From: Mammaliicoccus stepanovicii
GTDB lineage: Bacteria > Bacillota > Bacilli > Staphylococcales > Staphylococcaceae
NCBI RefSeq assembly: GCF_002902525.1
Contig: NZ_PPQZ01000013.1
Coordinates: 1 to 64,000, forward strand
Reading direction: 5' to 3'
Length of the DNA: 64,000 bases
Shown: positions 39,768-50,595 of the stretch, in pieces
Numbering within the stretch: the stretch's first letter is position 1
Layout: each line of letters begins with the position of its first letter
Made by a program: the position numbers and the translations under genes
Notes under the pieces: generated by a model
Databases searched by the model: none
What the model saw: only the letters and a program-made list of their open reading frames with translations
Told to the model about the DNA's origin: nothing

Positions 39768-40364
39768 TTAGACATGATAACCTTTTTCTTTCAAAAAGTT
39801 CTCTATAAATAGTTTCAATGAATCTAACGAACCATTATTATCTATAATTTCATCTGCTAATCTCTTTTTATCATAAATAGACATTTGTGATTTTATTCTT
39901 GCATTCGCATCCTCATCACTAAGCTGGTTACGTTCTTTCAATCGCTTAACTTGAGTTTCAGCTGTCGTATATACTAGCCACGTTTCATCTACTGTATCTT
40001 GTAATTTATTCTCAAATAATAACGGAATGTCCATAATGACATTTCGACCTTGTTTAATAGCTTGCTGTTTTTCGTCTTCCATAATATCTCTTACAATAGG
40101 ATGAATAATTTGATTTAATTTTTTTCTCATTTCCTCATCATTAAATATAATGGACCCAACATACTTCCTGTCCATTTCACCATCTTTAATTGCATCTTCA
40201 CCGAATAGTGCTCTAACTTGTTCTAATCCTTTACTGTTTTTTTCAACAGCTTTTCTGCTTGCTAAATCAGCGTCAACAACTTGAAATCCATATTCTTTTA
40301 AAATATTAGAAACCGTTGATTTGCCTGTTGCAATTCCTCCAGTTAAACCAATTACTTTCGTCAT
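39768..40364 (-). CDS. coaE: dephospho-CoA kinase
   Basis: The 198-residue P-loop kinase does the last step of coenzyme A synthesis. Walker [10 protein letters not shown] is at about 9-17, and [12 protein letters not shown] and IPLLFE follow. I start at the ATG at 40364 ([10 protein letters not shown]). A TAGGTG site stands eight bases upstream, while an earlier in-frame ATG lies inside mutM. The start is nine bases past the mutM stop, so mutM-coaE is one unit behind polA. Confidence 0.96.
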   Translation of the reverse strand: MTKVIGLTGGIATGKSTVSNILKEYGFQVVDADLASRKAVEKNSKGLEQVRALFGEDAIKDGEMDRKYVGSIIFNDEEMRKKLNQIIHPIVRDIMEDEKQQAIKQGRNVIMDIPLLFENKLQDTVDETWLVYTTAETQVKRLKERNQLSDEDANARIKSQMSIYDKKRLADEIIDNNGSLDSLKLFIENFLKEKGYHV

Positions 40365-40372
40365 ATATACAC

Positions 40373-41245
40373 CTACTTTTGACAATTTGGACAATAATAA
40401 GTATTCCTTGTAGCAATCACTTGTTGTTCAACTGGATTACCACATTTAACACATACTTTTTTACCATAGACCATATGTTTATCTTGCATTGATCCTTTTT
40501 CACCATCAGCATTATAATAATCTGAAATGCTCGAACCACCATTATCTATACCTTCTTGTAGTACATTGACCACTTCATTAAAAACATGCCTACGCTCATC
40601 CTTACTCAATTCTTTAACCGTTCTCATAGGTAGTATTCCTGCACGTATTAAAGCTTCGCATGCATAAATATTTCCACATCCTGATATTACAGAATGATCA
40701 AGTATAGCCGTTTTTATTGGTTTATTAATAAATTTTCTTTCATTAATTTTTTCTGAATAATGTTGAAATGCTTCTTCAACAAATGGTTCTGGTGCAATTT
40801 TAAGAACAGATGGATATTCATTTAAATCTCTTAATGCACGTAACTCACCAAATCTTCTTATATCTGTATATATAAGTTTGAGTCCATTATCTAGTTCAAA
40901 GATAACATGCCAATGTTTTTTATGATTTTCAATCGCAATATCTGATAAATCCGGGACGGTGAAGAAAGCGCCCGTCATACCGAAATGGCACATCAAGATG
41001 TGGTGTGCTTGTTCATTTTCAATTTCTATAAATATATATTTACTTCTTCTATAAACATGTTCTATTTTATATCCTTTAGTTCGGGCGATAAATTCATCTA
41101 ATGTAGTACCTTTAATAATTGTTTCTTTGCCGCTTTCTTTTCCTTGCTTCACTTTATTAGAGAAAGCAATGTTCTTTATTGTTGCACCTAGTATTCTAGG
41201 TGCAATTCCTCTTTTTACGTGTTCTACTTCAGGTAATTCTGGCAT
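40373..41245 (-). CDS. mutM: formamidopyrimidine-DNA glycosylase
   Basis: The 290-residue enzyme removes 8-oxoguanine and FaPy bases and nicks the abasic site. The start must be at 41245, giving [10 protein letters not shown], because Pro2 is the catalytic nucleophile; an ATG two codons earlier would bury it. Glu3 follows. The C-terminal zinc finger has CVKCGNPV and YYCPNC. It lies between polA and coaE, as in Bacillus and Staphylococcus. Confidence 0.97.
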   Translation of the reverse strand: MPELPEVEHVKRGIAPRILGATIKNIAFSNKVKQGKESGKETIIKGTTLDEFIARTKGYKIEHVYRRSKYIFIEIENEQAHHILMCHFGMTGAFFTVPDLSDIAIENHKKHWHVIFELDNGLKLIYTDIRRFGELRALRDLNEYPSVLKIAPEPFVEEAFQHYSEKINERKFINKPIKTAILDHSVISGCGNIYACEALIRAGILPMRTVKELSKDERRHVFNEVVNVLQEGIDNGGSSISDYYNADGEKGSMQDKHMVYGKKVCVKCGNPVEQQVIATRNTYYCPNCQK

Positions 41246-41266
41246 ATTCAAACTTCTTTCTATTCA

Positions 41267-43888
41267 TTATTTAGCATCATACCAAGTTTCACCATAGCTG
41301 GATTCAACACTTAGTGGTACTGATAGCTCAAGAGCATGATTCATAATTTCTTCTACGAAAGGTTTAAAGCTTTCTATTTCATCATTTGGCACTTCAAAGA
41401 TTAATTCATCGTGTACTTGTAGCAACAATCTAGCTTTGAAATCTTTATTTTTCATTTTTTCTCTAAACTGAACCATCGCTAATTTGATAATATCTGCTGC
41501 ACTACCTTGAATTGGTGTATTCATTGCAGTTCTTTCAGCAAAACTTCTTAAATTGAAATTACGATTCGTAATATCAGGCGTATATCTTCTTCTATGCAGT
41601 AATGTTTCGACATATCCTTTTTGTTTAGCATCTTGAACAATTGTATCCATATATTCTTTCACTTTAGGGAAACTATCTAAATAATCACCTATGAATTTTT
41701 TAGCTTCTTTTCGAGTTATACTTAAACTTTGACTTAAACCATAGTCACTAATACCATATACTATCCCAAAGTTAACTGCCTTAGCTTGTCGTCTCATATT
41801 AGAAGTAACTTCATCTTTGTTAACGTTAAACACGCGCATTGCTGTCTTAGTATGGATATCTTCATTTGCAGTAAATGCTTCTTTCATATGTTCATCGCCT
41901 GTTATATCTGCTAATACACGTAATTCAATTTGTGAATAATCAGCTGCAAATATTACATGATCTTCTTTGCTCGGTTTAAAAGCTTTTCTAATTTTTCGAC
42001 CTTCCTCTAATCTAATCGGGATATTTTGTAAATTCGGGTCAACTGAACTTAATCGGCCAGTTTGAGCTAATGTTTGATTAAAACGAGTATGAATTTTACC
42101 TTCAGGTGTAATCATCTTCTGTAAGCCTTCAATATAAGTAGATTGCAGTTTAGACAATTGTCTATAAACTAATATATCCTCTATAATCGGGTGTTCATTT
42201 CTTAATTGCTCTAACACATCAACAGCTGTTGAATAGCCTGTCTTTGTTTTTTTAATGATAGGTAATTTTAAATCTTCAAATAATATAACTCCAAGTTGTT
42301 TAGGTGAATTGATATTAAATTCAGATCCCGCATGATTGTGGATTTGTTCTATGAGTTTATCAAGTCTAACTTTCAAGTTTTCTTGCATTTCAACTAACGT
42401 TGATTTATCAACCGTTATACCTATCGTTTCCATTTCTGCTAAAACTGTCGCTAACGGTAATTCTAAATCATCATGCAATGCTAGCTGCTCTTTTTCTTTA
42501 AGTAATGCAATCATTTTCTCTTTAGTTTCAGCTATTGCAGTAACTTTTTTGGCAATCGCTTCAAATAATATAGAGCGTTCTGGAACATGCAATTTCTTTC
42601 CTTTACCATAAATACTTTCATCATTCGGAACATAAAAAATGCCAAACTCCGAAACGACAGAATATACGTCATCTATTGTTTTAGAAGCATCTAATATATA
42701 GCTTGCAAGCATCGTATCAAATGCGACACCCTTTATTTGTATTCCCATTCTGTTACATAAAATAATGGTCTTTTTGACATCATATGCTGAGAATTTTACT
42801 TGCTCGTTCTCTAACCAAGCATGCAATGCTTTATTCTCTTTAAATTCATCTAAAGTAATAACATAAACTTTATCTTGACTATGAATAGCAAATCCTAATA
42901 CATCTGCTTTTAAATAGTTAATTTCATTCGTTTCAAAATGAATAGACGCTTCTTTAGTGTTTTCAAAATCAAATCCATCAAGATTATCTTGATATTCAAT
43001 AACACGGTCATCAGTACCTTCATTACTTGCATCCATTTGATCTAATAATTGTTTGAATTCTAACGTTTTAAACAATTTAATTTTATCGGCATCATCAAAC
43101 TCATTAAGTTTCAAATCATCTATACTTACTTCAATTGGACTTTCTCTATCAATTGTTGCAAGCACTTTACTCATTTTTGCATCTGCTTCATTTTCAATTA
43201 ATTTGTCTTTCATTTTTGATTTTTTTAATTCATCAATATTATCGTAAACACCTTCAACAGTTTCGAATTGTTTTAATAATTTTATGGCTGTTTTCTCACC
43301 TATTCCTGGAACACCTGGAATATTATCCGACTTATCACCCATAAGACCTTTCATATCGATGATTTGATTTGGAACAAGTCCGTCATACTTTTCAGCTATA
43401 AATTCAGGAGTGTAATGATCAATATCTGTTACGCCTTTTTTGGTGTAATAAATCGTTACATTATCACTTGCTAATTGCGTTAAATCTCGGTCCCCTGTTA
43501 TAATTATCGTCTTTAAGTTTTGTTCGTCAGCTTGTTTAGAGAGCGTACCGATAATATCATCAGCTTCATAATTTTCAAGTTCATAATGTTTAATATGATA
43601 ACTTTCAACTAATTGTCTAATATATGGTAATTGACTTCTTAATTCATCAGGTGTTTTTTCACGTCCACCTTTATATTCGCTATATAAATTATTTCTAAAT
43701 GTTGTCTTGCCTGCATCAAATGCAACCATAAAATGCGTTGGATTTTCTTCTTTGATGATTTTATCTAAAATCATCGTAAAACCATAAATTGCATTTGTAT
43801 AAACGCCCGCTTTATTTGTTAATAAAGGTAAAGCAAAAAATGCCCTAAATGATAAACTGTTTCCATCTATCAGTACCAATTTTTCCAA
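41267..43888 (-). CDS. polA: DNA polymerase I
   Basis: The 873-residue polymerase has an N-terminal 5'-3' exonuclease (LVLIDGNSLSFRAFFALP; acidic metal sites in ENYEADDIIGT and GDRDLTQL). The central 3'-5' exonuclease-like domain lacks the usual DEDD residues, as in other low-GC Gram-positives. The C-terminal polymerase has motif A DYSQIELRVLA, the O helix RRQAKAVNFGIVYG and motif C QVHDELIFEV. It functions in repair and Okazaki fragment processing. It follows phoR and precedes mutM. Confidence 0.98.
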   Translation of the reverse strand: MEKLVLIDGNSLSFRAFFALPLLTNKAGVYTNAIYGFTMILDKIIKEENPTHFMVAFDAGKTTFRNNLYSEYKGGREKTPDELRSQLPYIRQLVESYHIKHYELENYEADDIIGTLSKQADEQNLKTIIITGDRDLTQLASDNVTIYYTKKGVTDIDHYTPEFIAEKYDGLVPNQIIDMKGLMGDKSDNIPGVPGIGEKTAIKLLKQFETVEGVYDNIDELKKSKMKDKLIENEADAKMSKVLATIDRESPIEVSIDDLKLNEFDDADKIKLFKTLEFKQLLDQMDASNEGTDDRVIEYQDNLDGFDFENTKEASIHFETNEINYLKADVLGFAIHSQDKVYVITLDEFKENKALHAWLENEQVKFSAYDVKKTIILCNRMGIQIKGVAFDTMLASYILDASKTIDDVYSVVSEFGIFYVPNDESIYGKGKKLHVPERSILFEAIAKKVTAIAETKEKMIALLKEKEQLALHDDLELPLATVLAEMETIGITVDKSTLVEMQENLKVRLDKLIEQIHNHAGSEFNINSPKQLGVILFEDLKLPIIKKTKTGYSTAVDVLEQLRNEHPIIEDILVYRQLSKLQSTYIEGLQKMITPEGKIHTRFNQTLAQTGRLSSVDPNLQNIPIRLEEGRKIRKAFKPSKEDHVIFAADYSQIELRVLADITGDEHMKEAFTANEDIHTKTAMRVFNVNKDEVTSNMRRQAKAVNFGIVYGISDYGLSQSLSITRKEAKKFIGDYLDSFPKVKEYMDTIVQDAKQKGYVETLLHRRRYTPDITNRNFNLRSFAERTAMNTPIQGSAADIIKLAMVQFREKMKNKDFKARLLLQVHDELIFEVPNDEIESFKPFVEEIMNHALELSVPLSVESSYGETWYDAK

Positions 43889-43969
43889 TGTGAGATACCT
43901 CCATCATTATATTGACTTTATTTTATCATATCTTAGATTATATTAAGATTGTTTAGCATAATAAAAAAA

Positions 43970-43993
43970 AGCAAGATACCGTAGTATCTTGCT
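43970..43993 (-). terminator. terminator of phoPR
   Basis: AGCAAGATAC pairs with GTATCTTGCT in a tight stem, and eight T follow on the minus strand. It separates phoR from polA. Confidence 0.88.
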
Positions 43994-44078
43994 AAATCAT
44001 CAAAATGAAGGGGTCTATATTCATATTACCGAACATCTATTAAGGTAATATGAAAAGGATGTAAATTTTTAATTAAGA

Positions 44079-45785
44079 TTACGCATTAAATAATCTCACA
44101 GTAAAAGTAGAACCTTCCCCAACTGTTGACTCTACATTTATTTGACCATGATGTGCTTCAACAATATGCTTTGTTATAGATAATCCTAAACCTGTTCCTC
44201 CTGAATCTCTACTTCTTGCTTTATCAACCCTATAAAACCGTTCAAAAATCCGCTTCATTTCATGTTTTTCAATACCTAGGCCTTTATCTTGTACAGAAAT
44301 CACTTGAGAATCTCCTTCATCTTTAATAGAAAGTATGACTTCACTCGAAGAAGAAGAGTAACTAATAGCATTGGATAATAGATTAATTAAAACTTGCGTA
44401 ATCTTATCTTTGTCACCATATGCAAAAACATCATTTTCAATTTGATTAATGATGTGTATATCTTTCTTTTCTGCACTATTTAATACAGCATTTATTGCAT
44501 AACCACCTATTTCTGTTAATGATATTCGTTCTTTTGGTAATGTTGTATTTTGTTCTATCTTGGATAAGTCCAACAAATCTTGTACAAGAGATTGGATTCT
44601 GTTAGATTCTTCTAGGATAATGTTTAAAAACATATTTAAAGAATCTGGATCATCTTTAGCACCATCAATTAATGTTTCAGCAAAACCTTTAATTGACGTG
44701 ATTGGCGTCCTTAGTTCATGAGACACATTAGCAACAAAGTCTTTACGCATTTGTTCTAATTTTTTTAATTGCGTAATATCATGCATAACGACAACTAAAC
44801 CAAGTAGATTTCGTTTCTTTCTTGATAAAACCGGAATAGCTGAAACCTCAAAAAATTTATTATGAACATTATTAATATATAATTCAACTTGTTCATATAA
44901 AGGTTTTTCCAACTTTAACGCTTCATTCATCATATTGCTAATTTCTGTATTAGGCATAAAATCTTGGAATTTATTTCCTTCAACATTTCCAGCACTACCA
45001 AAAATTTCATGATAGGATTTATTCGCTATTACAATCACACCATTTCTATCAATCATCAATGTTGCACTTGGAATATTTTCTAATGTTGTTTCCAATCTAT
45101 TTCTTTGTAACTTTTGTTCATTATTTAAATCGTCTAAAGTACGGGCTAGATTATTCGTATTTATAAATAATTCTTTCGTTTCTTTGACATTACTTTCTGG
45201 AACTCTTACTCTATATTTACCCGATGCTAGTAGTTTCGTTGCATATGTAACTTCATTTATTGGATGAATATAAGAAGTGTTTATATATCTCACCACAAAA
45301 TAAATAAGTGGTAACGTAAAGAACAACACGATTAGCAAATATTTCCAAATGTCTTGTTGAATAATAGATATCGCATCAGATTTAGAAGCGATTGCAACTT
45401 GATAAGCACCAAAATTTTTAGCATAAATGATTTCTTTCTTATCTCTACTTATTATAAAAGATTCATTATATGCTTTTGCTTCTGTTAATACTTTATCATT
45501 TTCTTTGTTGAATATTTTTGTTTCTGCATTAGATGTTCGATATACGATTTTACTATTTTTTTTCAACAAAATATCTTCATTGAATACCTTCATAAATTCA
45601 TTTAAATTTTGAGGGTTCTTCTTTGCGAGTTCGTATATTTTCTGAGTATTATTTTCTAAGAGGCTTTTTTGTTGTTTAGAGATTAAGTCATAACTGGAAT
45701 TATGAAGAAAAAATCCTAATATAAGAAAACTTACAACAGTGACCGTTGTAAGTATCAATAATAACTTGTTATAAAATTTAATCAT
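44079..45785 (-). CDS. phoR: phosphate-sensing histidine kinase PhoR
   Basis: The 568-residue membrane kinase has a first membrane helix (about 7-27), an extracytoplasmic region of about 115 residues and a second helix (about 148-166). HAMP, PAS (about 235-340), HisKA with His356 in VSHELRTP, and HATPase_c with GTGLGLSI follow. It should phosphorylate PhoP in response to phosphate limitation or wall teichoic acid intermediates. It overlaps phoP by eight bases. Order and length match the staphylococcal PhoR. Confidence 0.94.
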   Translation of the reverse strand: MIKFYNKLLLILTTVTVVSFLILGFFLHNSSYDLISKQQKSLLENNTQKIYELAKKNPQNLNEFMKVFNEDILLKKNSKIVYRTSNAETKIFNKENDKVLTEAKAYNESFIISRDKKEIIYAKNFGAYQVAIASKSDAISIIQQDIWKYLLIVLFFTLPLIYFVVRYINTSYIHPINEVTYATKLLASGKYRVRVPESNVKETKELFINTNNLARTLDDLNNEQKLQRNRLETTLENIPSATLMIDRNGVIVIANKSYHEIFGSAGNVEGNKFQDFMPNTEISNMMNEALKLEKPLYEQVELYINNVHNKFFEVSAIPVLSRKKRNLLGLVVVMHDITQLKKLEQMRKDFVANVSHELRTPITSIKGFAETLIDGAKDDPDSLNMFLNIILEESNRIQSLVQDLLDLSKIEQNTTLPKERISLTEIGGYAINAVLNSAEKKDIHIINQIENDVFAYGDKDKITQVLINLLSNAISYSSSSSEVILSIKDEGDSQVISVQDKGLGIEKHEMKRIFERFYRVDKARSRDSGGTGLGLSITKHIVEAHHGQINVESTVGEGSTFTVRLFNA

Positions 45786-46485
45786 TTTTCTTCGGTCTTT
45801 CTAATTTGTATCCTAACCCTCTTACAGTTTTTATAAATTGTGGTTGTTTAGGATTTTCTTCAAGTTTATCTCTTAAATGACTAATATGTACATCTACTAT
45901 TCTTGAATCTCCTGCAAATTCATAATTCCAAACAGAATTCAACATATGTTCACGTGTTATAACACGACCTTGTCTTTCTATTAAATAAAGCAATAATTCA
46001 AATTCTTTCGGCGTTAACTCTAATAATTCATCGTCTCTATACACCTCAAAAAAGTCCGGTCTAATTCTAATTGAACCTAACACAATATCTTCATCGTCTA
46101 ATTGATTGCTTTCTACTAAACCTACACGTCTTAAAATTGCTTTCACACGCGCAACTACTTCTCTAGGTGAGAATGGTTTTGTCATGTAATCATCAGCACC
46201 TAATTCTAAACCTAATACTCTATCGAATTCATCATCTTTTGCAGTAAGCATTAAGATGGGTACTTGATTTTTATTTGAACGTATTGTCTTACAAACTTCA
46301 ATACCATCCATCTCAGGTAACATAACATCTAAAACAACTAAATCAGGTTTTTCTTCATTCACTTTCTCTAACGCTTGAACACCGTCATAAGCTACTATAA
46401 CTTGGTAGCCTGCTTGTTCTATATTATATTTGAGTAAAGTTACGATAGACTGCTCATCGTCTACTACTAAAACTTTTTGAGACAT
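45778..46485 (-). CDS. phoP: response regulator PhoP
   Basis: The 235-residue OmpR-family regulator has its receiver domain at 1-115 with phospho-acceptor Asp53 (LVVLDVMLP) and acidic pocket VDDEQ. A C-terminal winged-helix DNA-binding domain follows (LTPKEFELLLYLIERQGRVITREHMLNSVW). GGAGG precedes the ATG. The pair with phoR is placed next to the TCA genes and polA, as in S. aureus and Bacillus. Its targets are usually phosphate-uptake genes, not visible here. Confidence 0.95.
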   Translation of the reverse strand: MSQKVLVVDDEQSIVTLLKYNIEQAGYQVIVAYDGVQALEKVNEEKPDLVVLDVMLPEMDGIEVCKTIRSNKNQVPILMLTAKDDEFDRVLGLELGADDYMTKPFSPREVVARVKAILRRVGLVESNQLDDEDIVLGSIRIRPDFFEVYRDDELLELTPKEFELLLYLIERQGRVITREHMLNSVWNYEFAGDSRIVDVHISHLRDKLEENPKQPQFIKTVRGLGYKLERPKKND

Positions 46486-46660
46486 GTAAGAACCTCCTTG
46501 AACTATTTAACATCATTATATCGTAAATTTTAAAAAAAATAATGCATAATTAGAGAACTTTACAAAAAGTTAATATTAGCTAAACAATATTATACTTTGA
46601 GAACTATATTTTTTACTAAATTTAAGGAAAATCCCATATAATAACAATTCATTTTCGAAA

Positions 46661-46706
46661 AAGGGACAAACTTTATAAAATCTTGTGATTCTATAGTTTG
46701 TCCCTT
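46661..46706 (-). terminator. terminator of citZ-icd-mdh
   Basis: AAGGGACAAACT and AGTTTGTCCCTT make a perfect 12-base stem about 30 bases past the mdh stop. On the minus strand TTTTTCG follows. Confidence 0.88.
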
Positions 46707-46736
46707 CAACAAAAATACCAATTTATTTGTGCGTTA

Positions 46737-47669
46737 TTAATTCAAAATATCTTTCACAGCTTTAACTGAATCAGCAGATTCATCTAGTAATTTTTTCTCT
46801 TCATTTGTTAATTCTAGTTCAATGATTTTTTCTATACCATTCGCACCTAATACGGTTGGAACCCCTAAATAAATACCTTCATAACCATATTCACCTTCTA
46901 AATATGCTATTGAAGGCAACACACGTTTTTGGTCTTTCAAAATTGCCTCTGCCATTTCTATTAACGCAGCACCTGGCGCATAATATGCAGATCCATTTCC
47001 TAATAAATTAACAATTTCTGCGCCACCAGTTCTTGTTCTATCTACAATTTCTTGAATTTGCTCATGCGTTAGTAATGTATCTAAAGGTACGCCACCAGCA
47101 GCAGAATATCTAATTAATGGAACCATTGTATCGCCATGTCCACCTAGTACAAACCCTGTCACATCTTTCACAGATAAGTTTAATGCTTCTGCAACAAACG
47201 TTCTAAACCTTGCTGTATCTAGCACACCAGATTGTCCAATTACTTTTTCTTTAGGTAATCCTGATGCTTTATATACTGTGTAAGTCATAGCATCAACAGG
47301 ATTAGTTAAGACAAGAATAACAGTATTTGGAGAATACTTTACGATTTCTTCAGTAACTGACTTCATTACTTTTTGATTTGTTTGTACTAAATCATCTCTG
47401 GACATACCTGGTTTTCGGGCTATACCTGCAGTAATGATTACAATATCAGAGTTTTTAGTATCTTCGTATTGAGAAGTACCAATTACTTTTGAATCAAAAC
47501 CTAATATTGGCGCGCTTTCAGCCATATCTAATGCTTTTCCTTTTGTCGGATTTTCAGATTGTGGAATATCGACTAGCACGATATCTCCTAACTCTTTTTG
47601 AGCAGCTATGAAAGCAGCCGTCGCTCCTGTGAATCCAGCACCTATGATTGATATTTTTTTCCTAGTCAT
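46737..47669 (-). CDS. mdh: malate dehydrogenase (NAD, LDH-like type)
   Basis: The 310-residue enzyme interconverts malate and oxaloacetate. NAD-binding [10 protein letters not shown] is at 10-19, with Asp34 for NAD; Arg85 and Arg91 ([11 protein letters not shown]) bind substrate, and His178 in GGHGD is the catalytic base. The substrate-loop arginine fits malate, not lactate. I start at the ATG at 47669; the one three codons before abuts the AAGGAG site. It stands last in citZ-icd-mdh, the Bacillus order. Staphylococcus aureus, as I remember it, lacks mdh here and uses Mqo. Confidence 0.95.
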   Translation of the reverse strand: MTRKKISIIGAGFTGATAAFIAAQKELGDIVLVDIPQSENPTKGKALDMAESAPILGFDSKVIGTSQYEDTKNSDIVIITAGIARKPGMSRDDLVQTNQKVMKSVTEEIVKYSPNTVILVLTNPVDAMTYTVYKASGLPKEKVIGQSGVLDTARFRTFVAEALNLSVKDVTGFVLGGHGDTMVPLIRYSAAGGVPLDTLLTHEQIQEIVDRTRTGGAEIVNLLGNGSAYYAPGAALIEMAEAILKDQKRVLPSIAYLEGEYGYEGIYLGVPTVLGANGIEKIIELELTNEEKKLLDESADSVKAVKDILN

Positions 47670-47694
47670 CAAATTCATCTCCTTATAATAAAAA

Positions 47695-47717
47695 GGAAGG
47701 TTAATAAATAACCTTCC
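47695..47717 (-). terminator. hairpin between icd and mdh
   Basis: GGAAGGTTA pairs with TAACCTTCC, just after the icd stop and followed by TTTTTATTATAA on the minus strand. It may reduce read-through from icd into mdh or stabilise the icd mRNA end. Confidence 0.75.
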
Positions 47718-47732
47718 TCACTTAATCTCTTA

Positions 47733-49001
47733 TTATGGTAAATTTTTAATTAATTCATCGGCAAACTCTGAAGATTTAACTTCAGTCGCGCCATCCATTA
47801 AACGAGCAAAGTCATATGTTACTACTTTAGATGCAATTGTTACTTCTACAGATTTCGTAATCTTATCTGCAGCTTCTTGCCAACCTAAATGTTCTAATAA
47901 TAATACACCACTTAATAATACTGATGATGGATTCACTTTATCTAATCCAGCATATTTTGGAGCAGTACCATGAGTTGCTTCAAATATTGCGTGACCAGTT
48001 TCATAGTTAATATTCGCTCCAGGTGCAATACCGATGCCACCTACTTGTGCTGCTAATGCATCTGAAATATAGTCACCATTTAAGTTCATAGTTGCTACAA
48101 CATCAAATTCTGCAGGGCGTGTTAAAATTTGTTGTAAGAAGATATCAGCAATTGAATCTTTAATGATTAATTTACCTTCTGCTTCAGCGTCAGATTGCGC
48201 TTTATTCGCTGCATCTTTACCATCTGCTTCAACAATTTTATCATATTGTTGCCAAGTGAAAACACGATCTCCGAATTCACGTTCAGCTAAATCATAACCC
48301 CATTTTTTAAATGCGCCTTCAGTAAATTTCATAATATTACCCTTATGAACTAATGTTACATTACGACGATTATTATCGAACGCATAATTAATAGCAGCCC
48401 TTACTAATCTTTCAGTTCCTTCTTTAGAAACTGGTTTAATACCAATACCTGAAGTTTCTGGGAATCTAATATTTTTTGCTCCCATTTCATTTTGTAAGAA
48501 GTCGATTACTTTTTTCGCTTCATCAGTTCCTTCTTGGAATTCAATACCAGCATAAATATCTTCAGTATTTTCACGGAAGATAACCATATCTGTATCTTCA
48601 GGGCGTTTAACTGGAGATGGAACACCTTTAAACCAACGTACAGGACGTAAACAAGTAAATAAATCTAATTCTTGACGTAATGCAACGTTTAATGAACGAA
48701 TTCCGCCACCGATTGGTGTAGTTAATGGTCCTTTAATAGCTATTAAGTATTCTCTTATCGTTTCTAAAGTTTCTTTAGGTAACCATTCACCCGTTTCATC
48801 GAATGCTTTTTGCCCAGCTAAAACTTCTTTCCATTCGATTTTTTTCTCACCATTATATGCTTTTTCTACTGCTGCATCTATTACTCTACTAGACGCATTC
48901 CAAATATCAGGTCCGATACCATCACCTATAATAAATGGTACGATTGGATTGTTTGGTACATTTAATATACCTTGATTTGTTGTAATTTTTTCTGCTGCCA
49001 T
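47733..49001 (-). CDS. icd: isocitrate dehydrogenase (NADP)
   Basis: The 422-residue enzyme turns isocitrate into 2-oxoglutarate and CO2. Substrate residues lie in the [32 protein letters not shown] region (with the serine and arginines of the active site). Metal-binding aspartates are in [21 protein letters not shown] contacts lie in [19 protein letters not shown] site precedes the ATG at 49001. It follows citZ by 48 bases. Confidence 0.97.
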   Translation of the reverse strand: MAAEKITTNQGILNVPNNPIVPFIIGDGIGPDIWNASSRVIDAAVEKAYNGEKKIEWKEVLAGQKAFDETGEWLPKETLETIREYLIAIKGPLTTPIGGGIRSLNVALRQELDLFTCLRPVRWFKGVPSPVKRPEDTDMVIFRENTEDIYAGIEFQEGTDEAKKVIDFLQNEMGAKNIRFPETSGIGIKPVSKEGTERLVRAAINYAFDNNRRNVTLVHKGNIMKFTEGAFKKWGYDLAEREFGDRVFTWQQYDKIVEADGKDAANKAQSDAEAEGKLIIKDSIADIFLQQILTRPAEFDVVATMNLNGDYISDALAAQVGGIGIAPGANINYETGHAIFEATHGTAPKYAGLDKVNPSSVLLSGVLLLEHLGWQEAADKITKSVEVTIASKVVTYDFARLMDGATEVKSSEFADELIKNLP

Positions 49002-49049
49002 GATTAAATTCCTCCATCTAAAATTCTTAATTTAAATTATATGTTGATA

Positions 49050-50168
49050 CTATCGTTTTTCAATTGGTTCGTATTTACGATCACGTTCACCAGTATATTC
49101 AGCTCTTGGTCTCATAATTCTGTTTGTTCTATATTGCTCAAGTATATGTGCTGTCCAACCAGACATACGACTTATCGCAAAAATTGGTGTAAATAAATCA
49201 TGTTCTATACCCATGCTATGATAAACAGTTGCACTATAGAAATCCACATTAGGTAGTAAGCCTTTTTCTTCTTTCATGATTTCTGCTATACGACAAGAAA
49301 TTTCGAAAAGTTCTTTTTGTCCGGTTTCATCAGTAATACGGCGACTCATTTCTTTTAAATATTTAGCTCTTGGATCCCCGTTTTTATATACTCTATGACC
49401 AAATCCCATAATTTTAGCTTTTTCTTCAAGTTTTTGTTTAATGAATGCATCTGTATTATCAACAGTACCAATTTCAGTTAACATTTTCATAACTTGTTCA
49501 TTTGCGCCACCATGTAATGGACCTTTTAATGCTCCAGCTGCTGCTGTTACACCTGAATACATATCAGATAAAGTTGATACTGCAACTCTAGCTGTAAATG
49601 TAGATGCATTAAATTCATGATCTGCATGTAGAATTAAAGCTTTATTAAAACCTTCTTCTTCTACTTTGCTAGGTACTTCACCTCTTAACATATATAAGAA
49701 GTTAGCTGCATAACTTAAATCTTTCTTAGGTTTTATAACCTCTTTACCATTTCGAACACGAGAGAATGCTGCAACGAGCGAAGAAACTTTCGCTTGAATT
49801 CTAATTGCTCTCTCATAATTTGTTTCTTCATCAAATACTTCTGCATCAGGATCAAAATGCGCTAAGTATGATAAAGAAGTACGTAAACCAGTCATTGGAT
49901 GTACTTTGTCAGTTGCATAATCTTCAAAGTGACTATACATACGAGGATTTAATGTCATATAGCTAAATAATTTTTCATTTAAATCTTCAAGTTCTTTTTC
50001 GTTTGGTAATCTTAAATTCCATAATAAGAACATTACCTCTTCGAATAATGCGTTTTCAGTTAGATCATCTATTTCATAACCTGCATAAGTTAATTGATTA
50101 TCTATAATTGTACTTATTTCTGTTTCAGAAGCGATGATTCCTTCTAAACCTTTTGCTACTTGTGCCAT
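49050..50168 (-). CDS. citZ: citrate synthase
   Basis: The 372-residue enzyme condenses acetyl-CoA and oxaloacetate. Catalytic residues are in LILHADHEFNAST, GPLHGGANEQVM and GFGHRVYKNGDPRAK, and the Asp site lies in PNVDFYSATVYHSMGI. I start at the ATG at 50168 (MAQVAKGLEG), which has AAGGGGG upstream; the frame is open to an ATG at 50225 without a ribosome site. It leads citZ-icd-mdh. In staphylococci it is controlled by CcpA and CcpE; only a candidate operator is seen upstream. Confidence 0.96.
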   Translation of the reverse strand: MAQVAKGLEGIIASETEISTIIDNQLTYAGYEIDDLTENALFEEVMFLLWNLRLPNEKELEDLNEKLFSYMTLNPRMYSHFEDYATDKVHPMTGLRTSLSYLAHFDPDAEVFDEETNYERAIRIQAKVSSLVAAFSRVRNGKEVIKPKKDLSYAANFLYMLRGEVPSKVEEEGFNKALILHADHEFNASTFTARVAVSTLSDMYSGVTAAAGALKGPLHGGANEQVMKMLTEIGTVDNTDAFIKQKLEEKAKIMGFGHRVYKNGDPRAKYLKEMSRRITDETGQKELFEISCRIAEIMKEEKGLLPNVDFYSATVYHSMGIEHDLFTPIFAISRMSGWTAHILEQYRTNRIMRPRAEYTGERDRKYEPIEKR

Positions 50169-50595
50169 ACTATTGTCCCCCTTACTTAATAATTGCCCAT
50201 ATATGTAATGGCTTTCATATACCATTATATATAATTTACTATCATTTGTGAATGCGAAGGCCTCTGAAACTTTTAAAATGCTTAATAATATACATGAATG
50301 AAAATAAACAAGTGTAATATTATAGTGAAATAATATACGCGCTTATATTTTATCACGTCCTTATAAACATGATTACAATAGTGTTTATAAGGGTTTTACG
50401 CATAAATAACCAAGACAAAAATCTGCTCCCATATCATGATTCATTCATTTTATTTATTATATATGATAAAAATTATAAATCATTATCTTTTACCATATTT
50501 TTCAATTATTTCATTTGATTTTTAATTGCTATTTTATTTCTGTTAGCTCATAATAAAATCATAAACTTTGAATAAGAAAGAGGGATTTATTTTTT
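50169..50595. other. divergent control region between citZ and permease gene
   Basis: This 427-bp region is very AT-rich and holds no gene. TATAAT on the minus strand (50319-50324) could be a citZ -10, though no -35 is evident. An inverted repeat is centred near 50375. I found no cre fitting the consensus. The plus-strand promoter of the permease gene was not located. Confidence 0.5.
50359..50392. promoter_or_regulatory. 11-bp inverted repeat between citZ and permease gene
   Basis: CCTTATAAACA (50359-50369) is a perfect mirror of TGTTTATAAGG (50382-50392), with 12 bases between. No T tract follows on either strand, which favours an operator over a terminator. The regulator is unknown; a LysR-type such as CcpC/CcpE is one option. 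Confidence 0.5.

Noticed and set aside
41267-43888. Loss of proofreading residues in DNA polymerase I as a novelty
   Set aside because: An inactive 3'-5' exonuclease domain is normal in Bacillus and Staphylococcus PolA.
50169-50225. Longer citrate synthase starting at 50225
   Set aside because: No ribosome site there, and the added 19 residues are not family-like; AAGGGGG precedes 50168.
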